Assembly: GCA_038380435.1 (NCBI GenBank)
Contig: JAWZYU010000028.1
Span: 23,110,201-23,174,200 of the forward strand
Length of the DNA: 64,000 nt
Origin: Ryuthela nishihirai
Taxonomy: Eukaryota; Arthropoda; Arachnida; Araneae; Heptathelidae
Direction of reading: 5' to 3'
Under the pieces are notes generated by a model. The model saw only the letters and a program-made list of their open reading frames with translations, did not search any database and was not told where the DNA came from. Below, piece after piece: positions 46,868-57,695 of this stretch (its first letter is position 1; every line of letters starts with the position of its first letter). Both the position numbers and the translations under genes were made by a program.

Positions 46868-47018
46868 TGACAGGAGCCCGGCAGCGCAATACGTCTTAGA
46901 GGAGATCTGCGAGGAAGATGAAGTCTCGACAGAAGATAACGAGAAGAAAGGAGATGTCCATGCCTTAGTTCTTAGTCTTTGATCGGCAACTAAGTACGCT
47001 AACTCTTCTGCCACTGTG
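46868..47018 (-). mobile_element. Old SINE-B fragment
   Basis: GACAGGAGCC, GAGGAAGATGAAGTCTCGAC, GATGTCCATGCCTTAG and CTAACTCTTCTGCCAC match the SINE-B body and head at low identity. It directly follows the old SINE-A, as at 10131. Confidence 0.65.
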
Positions 47019-47959
47019 AATACTTAAGTTATTGGAGACTGAGAGTAATGATGATGATAATGGAATTTGAGGAGAAGTTGGCAACATCAGCTAGTTCAAA
47101 TATATTCCATGAAGAATACTGTTGACGATCTGAAGCCGTCAAAGTGACTTTGGATTTGTAATTTGCGAACATCACTTTTAAAGCAAAGAACTCGGATTTG
47201 TTTCCATCTATACACCATTTTCCGAAGAAAAGAGAACATATCATCATTGAATGACTAACAGGGTCATCGAAGCGATCCAGATTTAAGCATGTCGTGTTCA
47301 GAAATGAAAGATATTTGTTTGCCTTAAAGATCTCTCTTCCATTCCTATCGATTTCTCCGCTTCTTGAGTCCGCTTCATCAAAGAGTTCCTTTTCTGTTCA
47401 TCCTCATTCAAAAGGAGACGTTCATGATTTCTTCTTCTTCATCATCATCATCAAATCGTTTGTTTCTATTTGATATTAGCTCAATCAGAGATCAGTAAAA
47501 TTATACAACACCGACATCGGTGTTCAAACTGTGAAGTTTTCTGTTGATCGCACCAAAACCCTCCGATATTATTCCCCAAGAAATTCGCAAGAAAGATTCT
47601 TCAGAGCTTTTTTTAATTGCGTGAGCAGCTCCCGAGGCTTTATTCTGTGCCGTCGTTATCTTCGCTCGGTCGTTCTCAATTGTTTCTCGAGTTCCGATTA
47701 TTTCGCTTCACGACTCACTGAGACTTTTGCAAACATCTTCACGTGCAAAGCATCGTGTTACGGAGAGATGTTTGGCCACCTTAGCTTCGGGCTTAATAAG
47801 AAGAGGAAAAATTTCCAATCGATCCGTGGATGTTGCAAACAAGTTGCTAATCTGTTGGAAAATAGCGTAAAATGAATCGGGCTTTGTGCATCTCTTCACA
47901 ACAGAACATTATACGCTGTGTCAACGAGTGGTATTTTTTTAAAAATCGTAACCTCAAGA
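47019..47959. other. Unassigned stretch
   Basis: An open frame of 114 codons at 47531-47875 has no recognised domain or splice context. No repeat family is seen. Confidence 0.4.
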
Positions 47960-48333
47960 CCGGGAGGGGGGCTCAGTCGATAGCGCGCCAGGATCGTAAT
48001 CTGTAGTTCTCAGGTTCGAGTCCCAGCTGGGTCAGCGTTGAGATTTATTTTCGCAAAATTCTCCGCCCTGCCCACTGTCAGTAGGGGACACCGATGGACT
48101 AGGAAAGGATGGGACGTTAAGCCGTGGTTCCATGTGCGGGAGAGCCATACTCTGTGCATGTTACAGAACACGCTGGATGGCCTTGAAGGGAGGCTACCAT
48201 CTGTCTTCCACCAGCTGTTCCAGTGGGTCCCCTCCACCAACCTTCTCTGAGCCTTCGGGGTCCATGTCACCTAGCCATTTAGCCCATGGTGTGCAAAAAA
48301 GTGCCGCTCAGAGTTAAAACAACCCAACCCAAC
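47960..48333 (+). mobile_element. SINE-A, full length, with internal deletion
   Basis: Head is altered (CGGGAGGGGGGCTCAGTCG). The CCGCCGTCCGTC segment is missing. Tail ACAACCCAACCCAAC. Confidence 0.9.
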
Positions 48334-48473
48334 ATGAAGTCGGGGTTGTGTTGCAATATATTTATTACATGCGCTGTCACAAAACTGGAACCGACAATTA
48401 GTAATATTAATATTACTAATCTTCAATGGATTCAGAATTGCAGTTTCAACCATTCAGATTCAACCCCCATTCA

Positions 48474-51400
48474 ACCCCCCCATTTTATTTTTCCCTACTA
48501 GATTGTGTTACTTGCCCCCCCCCGTTTTGTTTTTCCTTGACTAGATTGTGTTACTTGCTCCCCTCCCCAGTTTAATTTTCCCGACCCGATTGTGTTACCT
48601 GCTCCCCCCGTTTTACCTTTCCCGACCCGATTGTGTTACTCCCCCCTCCCCCCGTTTTATTTTCCCCTACTCGATTGTGTTACCTCCCCCACACCCCCAC
48701 CCCCATTTTACTTTTCCCGACCCGATTGTGTTACCTGCTTTCCCTGTTTACCTTTCCCGACTCGATTGCGTTACTTGCTCCCCCACCCACCCCCGTTTTA
48801 CTTTTCCCGACTTGATTGCGTTACTTACTCCTCCCCCTCCCCCCGTTTTCATTTCCCCCCTCGATTGTGTTACCTGCCCCCCGTTTCACTTTCCCGACTC
48901 GATTGCGTTACTTGCTCCCCCCGTTTTATTTTTCCCAATTAGATTGTGTTACTAGCTCCCCCCCCCCGTTTTATTTTTCACGACTAGATTGTGTTACTTG
49001 CTCCCCCCCGTTTCAATTTCCCAATTCGATTGCGTTACTTGCTCCCCCCCCCCGTTTTTATTTTTCCCGACTAGATTCTGTTACTTGCTCCCCCCGTTTT
49101 ATTTTTCCCGACTATATTGTGTTACTAGCTCCCCCCCGTTTCATTTTTCCCGACTAGATTGTGTTACTTGCTCCCCCATTTTATTTTTGCAGACTAGATT
49201 GTGTTACTTGCTCCCCCCCCGATTCAATTTCCCAATTCGATTGCGTCACTTGCTCCCCCCCCGTTTCAATTTCCCAATTCGATTGCGTCACTTGCTCCCC
49301 CCCCCGTTTTATTTTTCCCGACTAGATTGTGTTACTTGCTCCCCCCCGTTTCAATTTCCCAATTCGATTGCGTTACTTGCTCCCCCCCCCGTTTTATTTT
49401 TCCCGACTAGATTCTGTTACTTGCTCTCCCCCGTTTTATTTTTCCCGACTATATTGTGTTACTAGCTCCCCCCCGTTTCATTTTTCCCGACTAGATTGTG
49501 TTACTTGCTCCCCCATTTTATTTTTGCAGACTAGATTGTGTTACTTGCTCCCCCCCCCGATTCAATTTCCCAATTCGATTGCGTCACTTGCTCCCCCCCC
49601 CGTTTCAATTTCCCAATTCGATTGCGTCACTTGCTCCCCCCCCCCCGTTTTATTTTTCCCGACTACATTTTGTTACTTGCTCCCCCCGTTTTATTTTTCC
49701 CGACTAGATTGTGTTACTTGCTCCCCTCCCGTTTCACTTTCCCGACTCGATTGCGTTACTTGCTCCACCCCCCGTTTTATTTTTCCCGACTAGATTCTGT
49801 TACTTGCTCCCCCCGTTTTATTTCCCCCCTCGATTGTGTTACCTGCCCCCGTTTTATTCTTCACGACTAGATTGTGTTACTTGCTCCCCCCGTTTTATTT
49901 CCCCCCTCGATTGTGTTACCTGCCCCACCCCCCCGTTTTATTTTTCACGACTAGATTGTGTTACTTGCTCCTCCCCGTTTTATTTTTCCCGACTAGATTC
50001 TGTTACTTGCTCCCCCCGTTTTATTTTTCCCGACTAGATTGTGTTACTTGCCCCCCCGTTTTGTTTTTCCTTGACTAGATTGTGTTACTTGCTCCCCTCC
50101 CCAGTTTAATTTTCCCGACCCGATTGTGTTACCTGCTCCCCCCCGTTTTACCTTTCCCGACCCGATTGTGTTACTCCCCCCTCCCCCCGTTTTATTTTCC
50201 CCGACTCGATTGTGTTACCTCCCCCACCCCCCACCCCCATTTTACTTTTCCCAACCCGATTGCGTTACCTGCTTTCCCTGTTTACCTTTCCCTACTCGAT
50301 TGCGTTACTTGCTCCCCCACCCACCCCCGTTTTACTTTTCCCGACTTGATTCCGTTACTTACTCCTCCCCCTCCCCCCGTTTTCATTTCCCCCCTCGATT
50401 GTGTTACCTGCCCCCCGTTTCACTTTCCCGACTCGATTGCGTTACTTGCTCCCCCCGTTTTATTTTTCCCAACTAGATTGTGTTACTAGCTCCCCCCCCC
50501 CGTTTCATTTTTCCCGACTAGATTGTGTTACTTGCTCCCCCCATTTTATTTTTGCAGACTAGATTGTGTTACTTGCTCCCCCCCGTTTCAATTTCCCAAT
50601 TCGATTGCGTTACTTGCTCCCCCCCCCGTTTTATTTTTCCCGACTAGATTGTGTTACTTGCCCCCACCATTTCACTTTCCCGACTCGATTGCGTTACTTG
50701 CTCCCCCCCCCCCCGTTTTATTTTTCCCGACTAGATTCTGTTACTTGCTCCCCCCGTTTTATTTTTCCCGACTAGATTGTGTTACTTGCTCCCCCGATTT
50801 CACTTTCCCGACTCGATTGTATTACTTGCTCCCCCCGTTTTATTTCCCCCTCGATTGTGTTACCTGCCCCCCCCCCCGTTTTATTTTTCACGACCAGATT
50901 GTGTTACTTGCTCCCCCCCGTTTCAATTTCCCAATTCGATTGCGTTACTTGCTCCCCCCCCCGTTTTATTTTTCCCGACTAGATTCTGTTACTTGCTCCC
51001 CCCGTTTTATTTTTCCCGACTAGATTGTGTTACTAGCTCCCCCCGTTTCATTTTTCCCGACTAGATTGTGTTACCTGCTCCCCCATTTTATTTTTGCAGA
51101 CTAGATTGTGTTACTTGCTCCCCCCGTTTCAATTTCCCAATTCGATTGCGTCACTTGCTCCCCCCCGTTTTATTTTTCCCGACTAGATTTTGTTACTTGC
51201 TCCCCCCGTTTTATTTCCCCCCTCGATTGTGTTACCTGCCCCCGTTTTATTCTTCACGACTAGATTGTGTTACTTGCTCCCACCGTTTTATTTCCCCCCT
51301 CGATTGTGTTACCTGCCCCCCCCCCCGTTTTATTTTTCACGACTAGATTGTGTTACTTGCTCCTCCCCGTTTTATTTTTCCCGACTAGATTCTGTTACTT

Positions 51401-53131
51401 GCTCCCCCCGTTTTATTTTTCCCGACTAGATTCTGTTACTTGCCCCCCCCCCCGTTTTATTTTTCCCGACTAGATTGTGTTACTTGCTCCCCCCCCGTTT
51501 TACTTTCCCGACTCCATTGTGTTACTTGTTCCCCCGTTTTATTTCCCCCTTCGATTGTGTTACCTGCCCCTCCCCCCCCCCCCGTTTCACTTTCCCGACT
51601 CGATTGCGTTACTTGCTCCTCCCCGTTTTATTTTTCCCGACTAGATTGTGTTACTTGCTCCTCCCCGTTTTATTTTTCCCGACTAGATTCTGTTACTTGC
51701 TCCACCCCGTTTTATTTTTCCCGACTAGATTGTGTTACTTGTTCCCCCTCGTTTCACTTTCCCGACTCGATTGCATTACTTGCTCCCCCCCCCCGTTTTA
51801 TTTTTCCCGACTAGATTGTGTTACTTGCTCCCTCCCCCGTTTCACTTTCCCGACTCGATTGCGTTACTTGCTCCCCCCCCCCGTTTTATTTTCCCCGACT
51901 AGATTGTGTTACTTGCTCCCCCCATTTTATTTTCCAGACTAGATTGTGTTACTTGCTCCCCCACCCGTTTGACTATCCCGATTCGATTGCGTTACTTGCT
52001 ACCCCCGTTTCACTTTCCCGACTCGATTGCGTTACTTGCTCACCCCGTTTTATTTTTCCCGACTAGATTCTGTTACTTGCTCCCCCCCCCGTTTCACTTT
52101 CCCGACTCGATTGCGTTACTTGCTCCCCCCGTTTTATTTTTCCCCCGAGTAGATTGTGTTACTTGCTCCCCCCGTTTCACTTTCCCGACTCGATTGCGTT
52201 ACGTGCTCCCCCCCCGTTTTATTTTCCCCGACTAGATTGTGTTACCTGCTCCCCCCCTGTTTCACTTTCCCGACTAGATTGAGTTACTTGCTCCCCCCCC
52301 CGTTTTATTTCCCCCGACTAGATTGTGTTACTTGCTCCCCCCCCCCGTTTTATTTTTCCCGACTAGATTGTGTTACTTGCTCCCCCCCATTTTATTTTTC
52401 CAGAGTAGATTGTGTTACTTGCTCCCCCCTGTTTCACTTTCCTGACTCGATTGCGTTACTTGCTCACTCCCCAACGTTTTATTTTTCCCGACTCGATTGC
52501 GTACTTGCTCCCCCCCCCCGTTTTATTTTTCCCGACTAGATTGTGTTACTTGTTCCCCCCCCCCCCCCGTTTCATTGTCCCGACTAGATTGTGTTACTTG
52601 CCCCCCCCCGTTTTATTTTTCCCGACTAGATTGTGTTACTTGCTCCCCCACCCGTTTCACTTTCCCGACTCGATTGCGTTACTTGCTCACCCCCCACCGT
52701 TTTATTTTTCCCGACTCGATTGCGTTACTTGTTCCCCCCCCGTTTTATTTTTCCCGACTAGATTGTGTTACTTGCTCCCCCCCCCCGTTTTATTTTTCCC
52801 GACTAGATTGTGTTACTTGCTCCCCCCATTTTATTTTTCCAGAGTAGATTGTGTTACTTGCTCCCCCCCGTTTCACTTTCCCGACTCGATTACGTTACTT
52901 GCTCATCCCCCACCGTTTTATTTTTCCCGACTCGATTGCGTTACTTGCTCCCCCCCCCGTTTTATTTTTCCCGACTAGATTGTGTTACTTGCCCCCCCCG
53001 TTTTATTTTTCCCGACTAGATTGTGTTACTTGCTTCCCCCCCCGGTTTCACTTTCCCGACTCGATTGCGTTACTTGCCCCCCTCCCCGTTTTACTTTTCC
53101 CGACTCGAATGCGTTACTTGCTCCCCCCCCC
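48474..53131 (+). repeat. C-rich minisatellite of about 42 bp, about 110 units
   Basis: The unit consists of a C run of 5 to 14, GTTTTATTTTTCCCGACTAG, then ATTGTGTTACTTGCT. Sub-types (TTTCACTTTCCCGACTCG, TTTCAATTTCCCAATTCG, TTTTATTTTTGCAGACTAG) recur in fixed order. A block starting CCTTGACTAGATTGTG at 48535 returns at 50069 (1534 bp), so about 1.5 kb was duplicated as one piece. The strand is strongly biased: the - strand carries a G run every 42 bp or so. Where the C run keeps 42 bp the + frames stay open and encode repeats such as RLDCVTCSPP; these frames shift at each C-run length change and are not genes. Confidence 0.95.
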
Positions 53132-53964
53132 CCACCACCACTTAATTTTTTCCCAGATCCGGAGCTGTACTGAGATATTAGTTTTCATTTTTTTTAAAAA
53201 GCGCACTATTTCCCCCCCCCCCCGATTCCTCTAGATTAATGGCTCTCAACCTGTGAGGTGCAGAGAGGATCGAGGCGATGTGTGAGATGCCTCCCAGCAG
53301 TAAATTGTTTTTAATAAATTTTTCTCATATAAATGCACCTTTCAATTTTTTTACTTCATCTGGATTAATTAAAACATATTCAATGCATGCTTGTCCTTTA
53401 TGTACACTCGTTACATTTTAACCTATTTAACATTTCCAACGTTATTTTAATTTATGCTTGAATTTTTAGACCCCTAAAAGAAGATAAAATGCCAAAAAAG
53501 TGGAAATAAATGAAGATTACATGAAGTTTGTGTTCACATATTTTACTGATCGTTACGGAACAGAAACTCCTCAGTGCTTTTTACGTGAAAAGGTTCTTTG
53601 TAATGATAACCTGAGGCATGCTAAACTCCGAGTGCATTTCACAAAAATGTATCCAGGAGATTCTGGAGACTCGCTGGAAATGCTAAAACAGAAGGAAGTT
53701 CGAATCCACTCATCGGGCACCTTGAACAAGTGGGGATTTGGACCAATTCAAAAGCCACTCCTTGAAGCTTCCTATTAAATTGCATATCAGATCGCAAAGA
53801 AGAATAAAATCGCAAAGCATCCACATAAAATAGGCGAAACGCCGGTCAAACCTTGTGCCCTTGAAATGGTCGAAGTTGTTGGATATGTCTGCCGATGTTT
53901 TGGAACAACTTATGGAAGAACTTCAAAAACGACTCTGCCCTTTGGACTGCAATTGGATGAAAGC

Positions 53965-54318
53965 GGGGCGGGGGTGGCTCAGTCGGTAGTGTGCCAGGCT
54001 CGTAATCTGTAGTTCCCAGGTTCGAGTCCCAGCTGGGTTAGTGTTGAGATTTATCTCCGTAAAATTCCCCGCCCTGCCCACGGTCAGTAGGGGACACCGA
54101 TGGCCTTGGAAAGCCACCGTCCGTCGTATGGGATGTTAAGCCGTGGCTACGTGTGCCTGACGGATGGCCTTGACGGAAGGCTACCATCTGTCTCCCAACA
54201 GCTGTTCCATTGAGTCCCCTCCCCCAACCTTCTCTGAGCCTTCGGGGTCCATGTGACCTGGCCATTTAGCCCATGGTGTGCAAAAAAGTGCCGCTCAGAG
54301 GTAAAACAACCCAACCCA
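53965..54318 (+). mobile_element. SINE-A inside the hAT transposase (first insertion)
   Basis: Perfect 11-bp duplication TGGATGAAAGC at 53954-53964 and 54319-54329. The duplicated bases are the LDES codons of the transposase. A deletion removes the segment around GTGCACGTTAAAGAACACG. Confidence 0.95.
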
Positions 54319-54662
54319 TGGATGAAAGCATTGATGAAGCTCAGTGCAGTCAACTTCTGGTCTTTTTAAGGCAAGCCACAGAAATGTCCATCAAAGAAGA
54401 ATATTTATTTTGTAAACCCCTGCTGGCTACCACAAAAGCTGATGATGTATACCAGCTAATCAACGAATTCTTTGAAAGAATGGACTGGATTGGAAGACAA
54501 AATTGGGATTCATATGTACTGATCATGCATCTTTGATGCTGGGAAAGAAATCTGGTTTTAGAGTTTTTGGTGCAGGCAGAGTGCGTTGGCTTTCACGTGG
54601 ACAAGTATTCACTCGTGTTATGGAACTTAGAGCCGAGATAGCCATGTTTCTTCGAGGAAAGG

Positions 54663-55044
54663 TTTGGTTTGTTTTACCTCTGAGCGGCACATTTTTGCAC
54701 ACCATGGGCTAAATGGCCAGGTCACATGGACCCCGAAGGCTCAGAGAAGGTTGGGGGAGGGGACCCACTGTAACAGTTGGGAGACAGATGGTAGCCTTCC
54801 TCCAAGGCCATCCAGCGCGTTCTTTAACATGCACATGGTATGGCTCTCCCACACACGGGGCCACGGTTTAACGTCCAATCCGACGGACGGCGGCCTTTCC
54901 AAGGCCATCGGTGTCCCCTACTGACCGTGCGCAGGGCGGGGAGTTTTGCGGAGATAAATCTCAACGCTGACCCAGCTGGGACTCGAACCTGGGAACTACA
55001 GATTACGAGCCTGGCGCGCTACCGACTGAGCCACCCCCGCCCCT
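54663..55044 (-). mobile_element. SINE-A inside the hAT transposase (second insertion)
   Basis: Duplication TTCGAG(G/A)AAAGG at 54651-54662 and 55045-55056, one mismatch. Opposite orientation to the first insertion. Confidence 0.95.
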
Positions 55045-55657
55045 TTCGAGAAAAGGAAAACAGGCTGTGTGAAGTGTTTGAAAATCAAGCTTTCATTATT
55101 TCTTTGGCTTATCTTACGGATATATTTTCGCACTTGAATGACCTGAACATTTCAAGCTTCGGATGTTACTGTTCTAAATGCGGGTGAAAATATCACTGCC
55201 TTCCAGCTAAAATTGCCACTTTGGAAGATACGTTTGGTGAAGGGTATTTATGCAAATTTCCCTAGTTTGAAAAACATTATCTTTTCTGGAAAGAGCTCGG
55301 CAGAGACAGCCCCAGACTGGATTCCTAGCGAGATTTTAAGTCATCTGGAAAATCTCATTGACTCTTACTCTGATTACTTCGTTGAAGACGAATCGAAAAA
55401 GGATCAGTGGATTCGAAATCCTTTCATCTTTAATTTCGATTTGATCGATGACGCTGAAATGCTGAAGGAGGACCTCGTCGATTTGCAAACCAAAGCATTG
55501 CTCGAGCAATGCTTCTACAATCAAAGTCTTGATGTATTTTGGTGTTCTCAAATGGCTACCTACCAAATTTTGGCAAAGAATGCGCTTTTGGTTTTCACCC
55601 CATTTGCTACAACTTATCTGAGCGAATCTGGGTTTTCAGTACTGGTCAGAGTGAAGA

Positions 55658-56054
55658 GTTGGGTTGGGTTGTTTTACCTCTGAGCGGCACTTTTTTGCAC
55701 ACAATGGGCTAAATGGCCAGGTCACAAGGACCCCGAAGGCTCAGAGAAGGTTGGGGGAGGGGACCCACTGGAACAGCTGTTGAGCTGTTGGGAGACAGAT
55801 GGTAGCCTCCCGTCAAGGCCATCCAGCGTGTTCTTTAATGTGCACATGGTATGGCTCTCCCGCATACGGGGCCACGGCTTAACGTCCCATCCGACGGACG
55901 GCGGCCTTTCCAAGCCCATCGGTGTCCCCTACTGACCGTGGGCAGGACGGGGAATTTTGCGGAGATAAATCTCAACGCTGACCCAGCTGGGATTCGAACC
56001 TGTGAACTACAGATTACGAGCCTGACGCGCTACCGACTGAGCCACCCCCGCCCC
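55658..56054 (-). mobile_element. SINE-A inside the hAT transposase (third insertion)
   Basis: Perfect 10-bp duplication AGAGTGAAGA at 55648-55657 and 56055-56064. A short local duplication (TGTTGAGCTGTTGGGAG) lengthens the body. Confidence 0.95.
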
Positions 56055-56150
56055 AGAGTGAAGACAAAGGCTAGCAATCGGTTAGATATCAGGCATGACA
56101 TGCGCCTCTCACTGTCCAAGACTGTCCCTCGAATTTCCGTCCTTACTGAC

Positions 56151-56587
56151 TGAAAACAACAAGAGCCATCTCATTAAAACGATTCTGAAGACCTGTTCCA
56201 TTTATTTTTTTTACTAATGTGTGCATGCAAAAAATTGCTAAAAAGTAATTTTGTATACTGATGTTGTAAGTGATTAAGCTGAATTTCGGAACATTTTTTC
56301 TCACTGCACGCAAAATGTACAGAGTTTTGGTTTTTGTTATTAAAATTGTTCACTTTATTTTGGTGAATTTTGATTTTTTTTATGTGAAAAATATTATGGG
56401 CTTATTTGCCATACAAAGTATATAGTCGTCATTTTAATTTTATCTTGAATTAGTTGTACTTATGCTAAATGATATTTTCCTCTTGGATCAAGGGGTCTTC
56501 ATTAAAATTTTCATATCCATAACACAACATGCGATATTATTTATTATTTTTTGGAGGGAGGTATGGACATTTATGATCATTCTCAAG
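56151..56587. other. hAT 3' non-coding part
   Basis: AT-rich sequence between the transposase stop and the fourth SINE. It belongs to the transposon and no further coding motif is seen. Confidence 0.7.
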
Positions 56588-56599
56588 GGAGGTGTGAGA

Positions 56600-56991
56600 T
56601 TGGTTGGTTATTTTGCCTCTGAGCGGCACTTTTTGCACATTATGGGCTAAATGGCCAGGTCACATGGACCCCCCGAAGGCTCTGAAAAGGTTGTGGGAGA
56701 GAACCCACTGGAACAGCTGTTGGGAGACAGATGGTAGCCTCCCGTCAAGGCCATCCAGCGTGTTCTTTAACGTGCACAGGGTATGGCTCTCCCTCACACG
56801 TAGCCACGGCTTAACGTCCCATCCGACGGACGGCGGCCTTTCCAAGCCCATCGGTGTCTCCTAGTGACCGTGGATAGGGGGGGGGGGGGGGTTGCGGAGA
56901 TAAATCTCAACGCTGACCCAGTTGGGACTCGAACATGGGAACTACAGATTATGAGCTTGGCGCGCTACCGACTGAGTCACCCCCACACCTA
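56600..56991 (-). mobile_element. SINE-A near the hAT right end (fourth insertion)
   Basis: Perfect 12-bp duplication GGAGGTGTGAGA at 56588-56599 and 56992-57003. A G homopolymer replaces part of the CCCCGCCCTGCCCACGG segment near 56877-56890. Confidence 0.95.
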
Positions 56992-57135
56992 GGAGGTGTG
57001 AGAATAAAAAAAATTAAAAACCACTGCTCTAGATGGAAGAGATCGGACCTTTTAGTGTCGCAACATAGCATGTGATTTTTTGTATGTTTCAAATTGCATC
57101 GAAGTATTGAGCCCTTCTTTTCCTTCTTCTTTTAG

Positions 57136-57446
57136 AGAAGCCCCCTTCCGAAGCGACCTTCACGGGCGAGGAGTACCTTTACTTCGACCTGCGAGGCACT
57201 GGAGGCGAGCCCTTGGTCAGTTGGAGCGACGAAATGTCCCTTCACTTCCGCAGTCGGCAGGCGACGGGTATGCTGCTCTACGCCGGCGACGGCGAAGATT
57301 ACCTGAACCTTGGCCTCAGAGGAGGAGGAATCGTCGTCACTATGGGACTGGGATCTGGCTCGATCGAGAAAGCTGTCCGGCCCTCGAGAATCAGATTCGA
57401 CGATAACCAATGGCACAAGGTCGTCGTTCATCGGAAGGTCAGGGAG
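57136..57446 (+). CDS. Nrx-1: Neurexin-like exon: N-terminal two thirds of an LNS (laminin G) domain, probably LNS2
   Basis: Neurexins are presynaptic single-pass adhesion proteins whose extracellular LNS domains bind partners such as neuroligins. The exon follows a pyrimidine-rich acceptor (TTCTTCTTTTAG) and ends at a consensus donor (GAG then GTGAGTA). It has 311 bases, entering in phase 1 and leaving in phase 0, with 103 full codons and no stop. The product reads EATFTGEEYLYFDL (first strand), DEMSLHFRSRQATGMLLYAG, DYLNLGLRGGGIVV, GLGSGSIE and RFDDNQWHKVVVHRKVRE. These align block by block with LNS2 of alpha-neurexin, where vertebrate proteins have ATFKGSEYF, DEITLSFKTLQRNGLML, ADYVNLAL, NLGSGAFE and NDNAWHDVKVTRNLRQ. 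The exon ends coincide with the known alternative splice regions SS1 (upstream of this domain) and SS2 (after NLRQ). The rest of the domain must lie in a later exon, not seen in the 6.5 kb downstream. The exon is far richer in GC than its flanks. The exact LNS number and paralogue are inferred. Confidence 0.88.
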
Positions 57447-57695
57447 GTGAGTACGTCATCAAAAGAAACAATAAGACCGGTTTTCTGTCTTTTCCTGAAG
57501 AGAAACATGAGTGATGAATTTTAACAATTTCAAAAATTCTTCTTCTATTGCCAAGTCAGGTAATGAATTCCACATCAACAATATCTATGTGAATGTTGAA
57601 ATTTAGTAAGATTCTACGTTTATAACACTTAAAAGAGAAATTCGTTTTTTTTTTAATTTGATTTGTTGCTACGCATTTAATTAGGGCCATTAATA

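Larger units (their letters stand above)
53491..56150 (+). pseudogene. hAT transposase (ZBED5/SCAND3-like), dead and split by three SINEs
   Basis: The coding relic resembles ZBED5, SCAND3 and FAM200 proteins, which derive from Buster-type hAT transposases. The first piece has a BED-finger-like region (PQCFLREKVL ... KLRVHFTKMYP). In it the second Cys is Arg and the last His is Tyr, so metal binding is lost. It continues with a stop at 53776-53778, then HKIGETPVKPCALEMVEVV and LQLDES (first acidic motif of the hAT core). The second piece (54319-54662) has SQLLVFLRQATEM, LFCKPLLATT, a frameshift near 54495, CTDHASLMLG (second acidic motif) and VRWLSRGQVFTRVMELRAEI. About 80-90 residues expected between the last two are missing. 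The third piece (55045-55657) has LAYLTDIFSHLNDLN and the dimerisation-type tail FTPFATTYLSESGFS. The fourth piece (from 56055) has ASNRLDIRHDMRLSLSKT and ends in a stop. It is certainly inactive. Confidence 0.92.
53237..57026 (+). mobile_element. Decayed hAT (Buster-type) transposon, both ends and target duplication intact
   Basis: Perfect 8-bp duplication CTCTAGAT at 53229-53236 and 57027-57034, fitting nnnTAnnn. The left end reads TAATGGCTCTCAACC; the right end reads TTAAAAACCACTG, whose complement is CAGTGGTTTTTAA. Between them lie a broken transposase (53491-56150) and four SINE-A insertions, all with their own duplications. The four insertions add about 1.5 kb, so the original element was about 2.3 kb. 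The right end lies about 100 bp upstream of the neurexin exon, inside the same intron. Confidence 0.93.

Noticed and set aside
47531..47875. Open frame of 114 codons, possible gene
   Set aside because: No recognised domain, no splice signals assessed as convincing, and composition compatible with chance.
48548..53234. Many proline- and cysteine-containing open frames up to 188 codons
   Set aside because: They are translations of the C-rich array in all three frames and shift with each C-run length.
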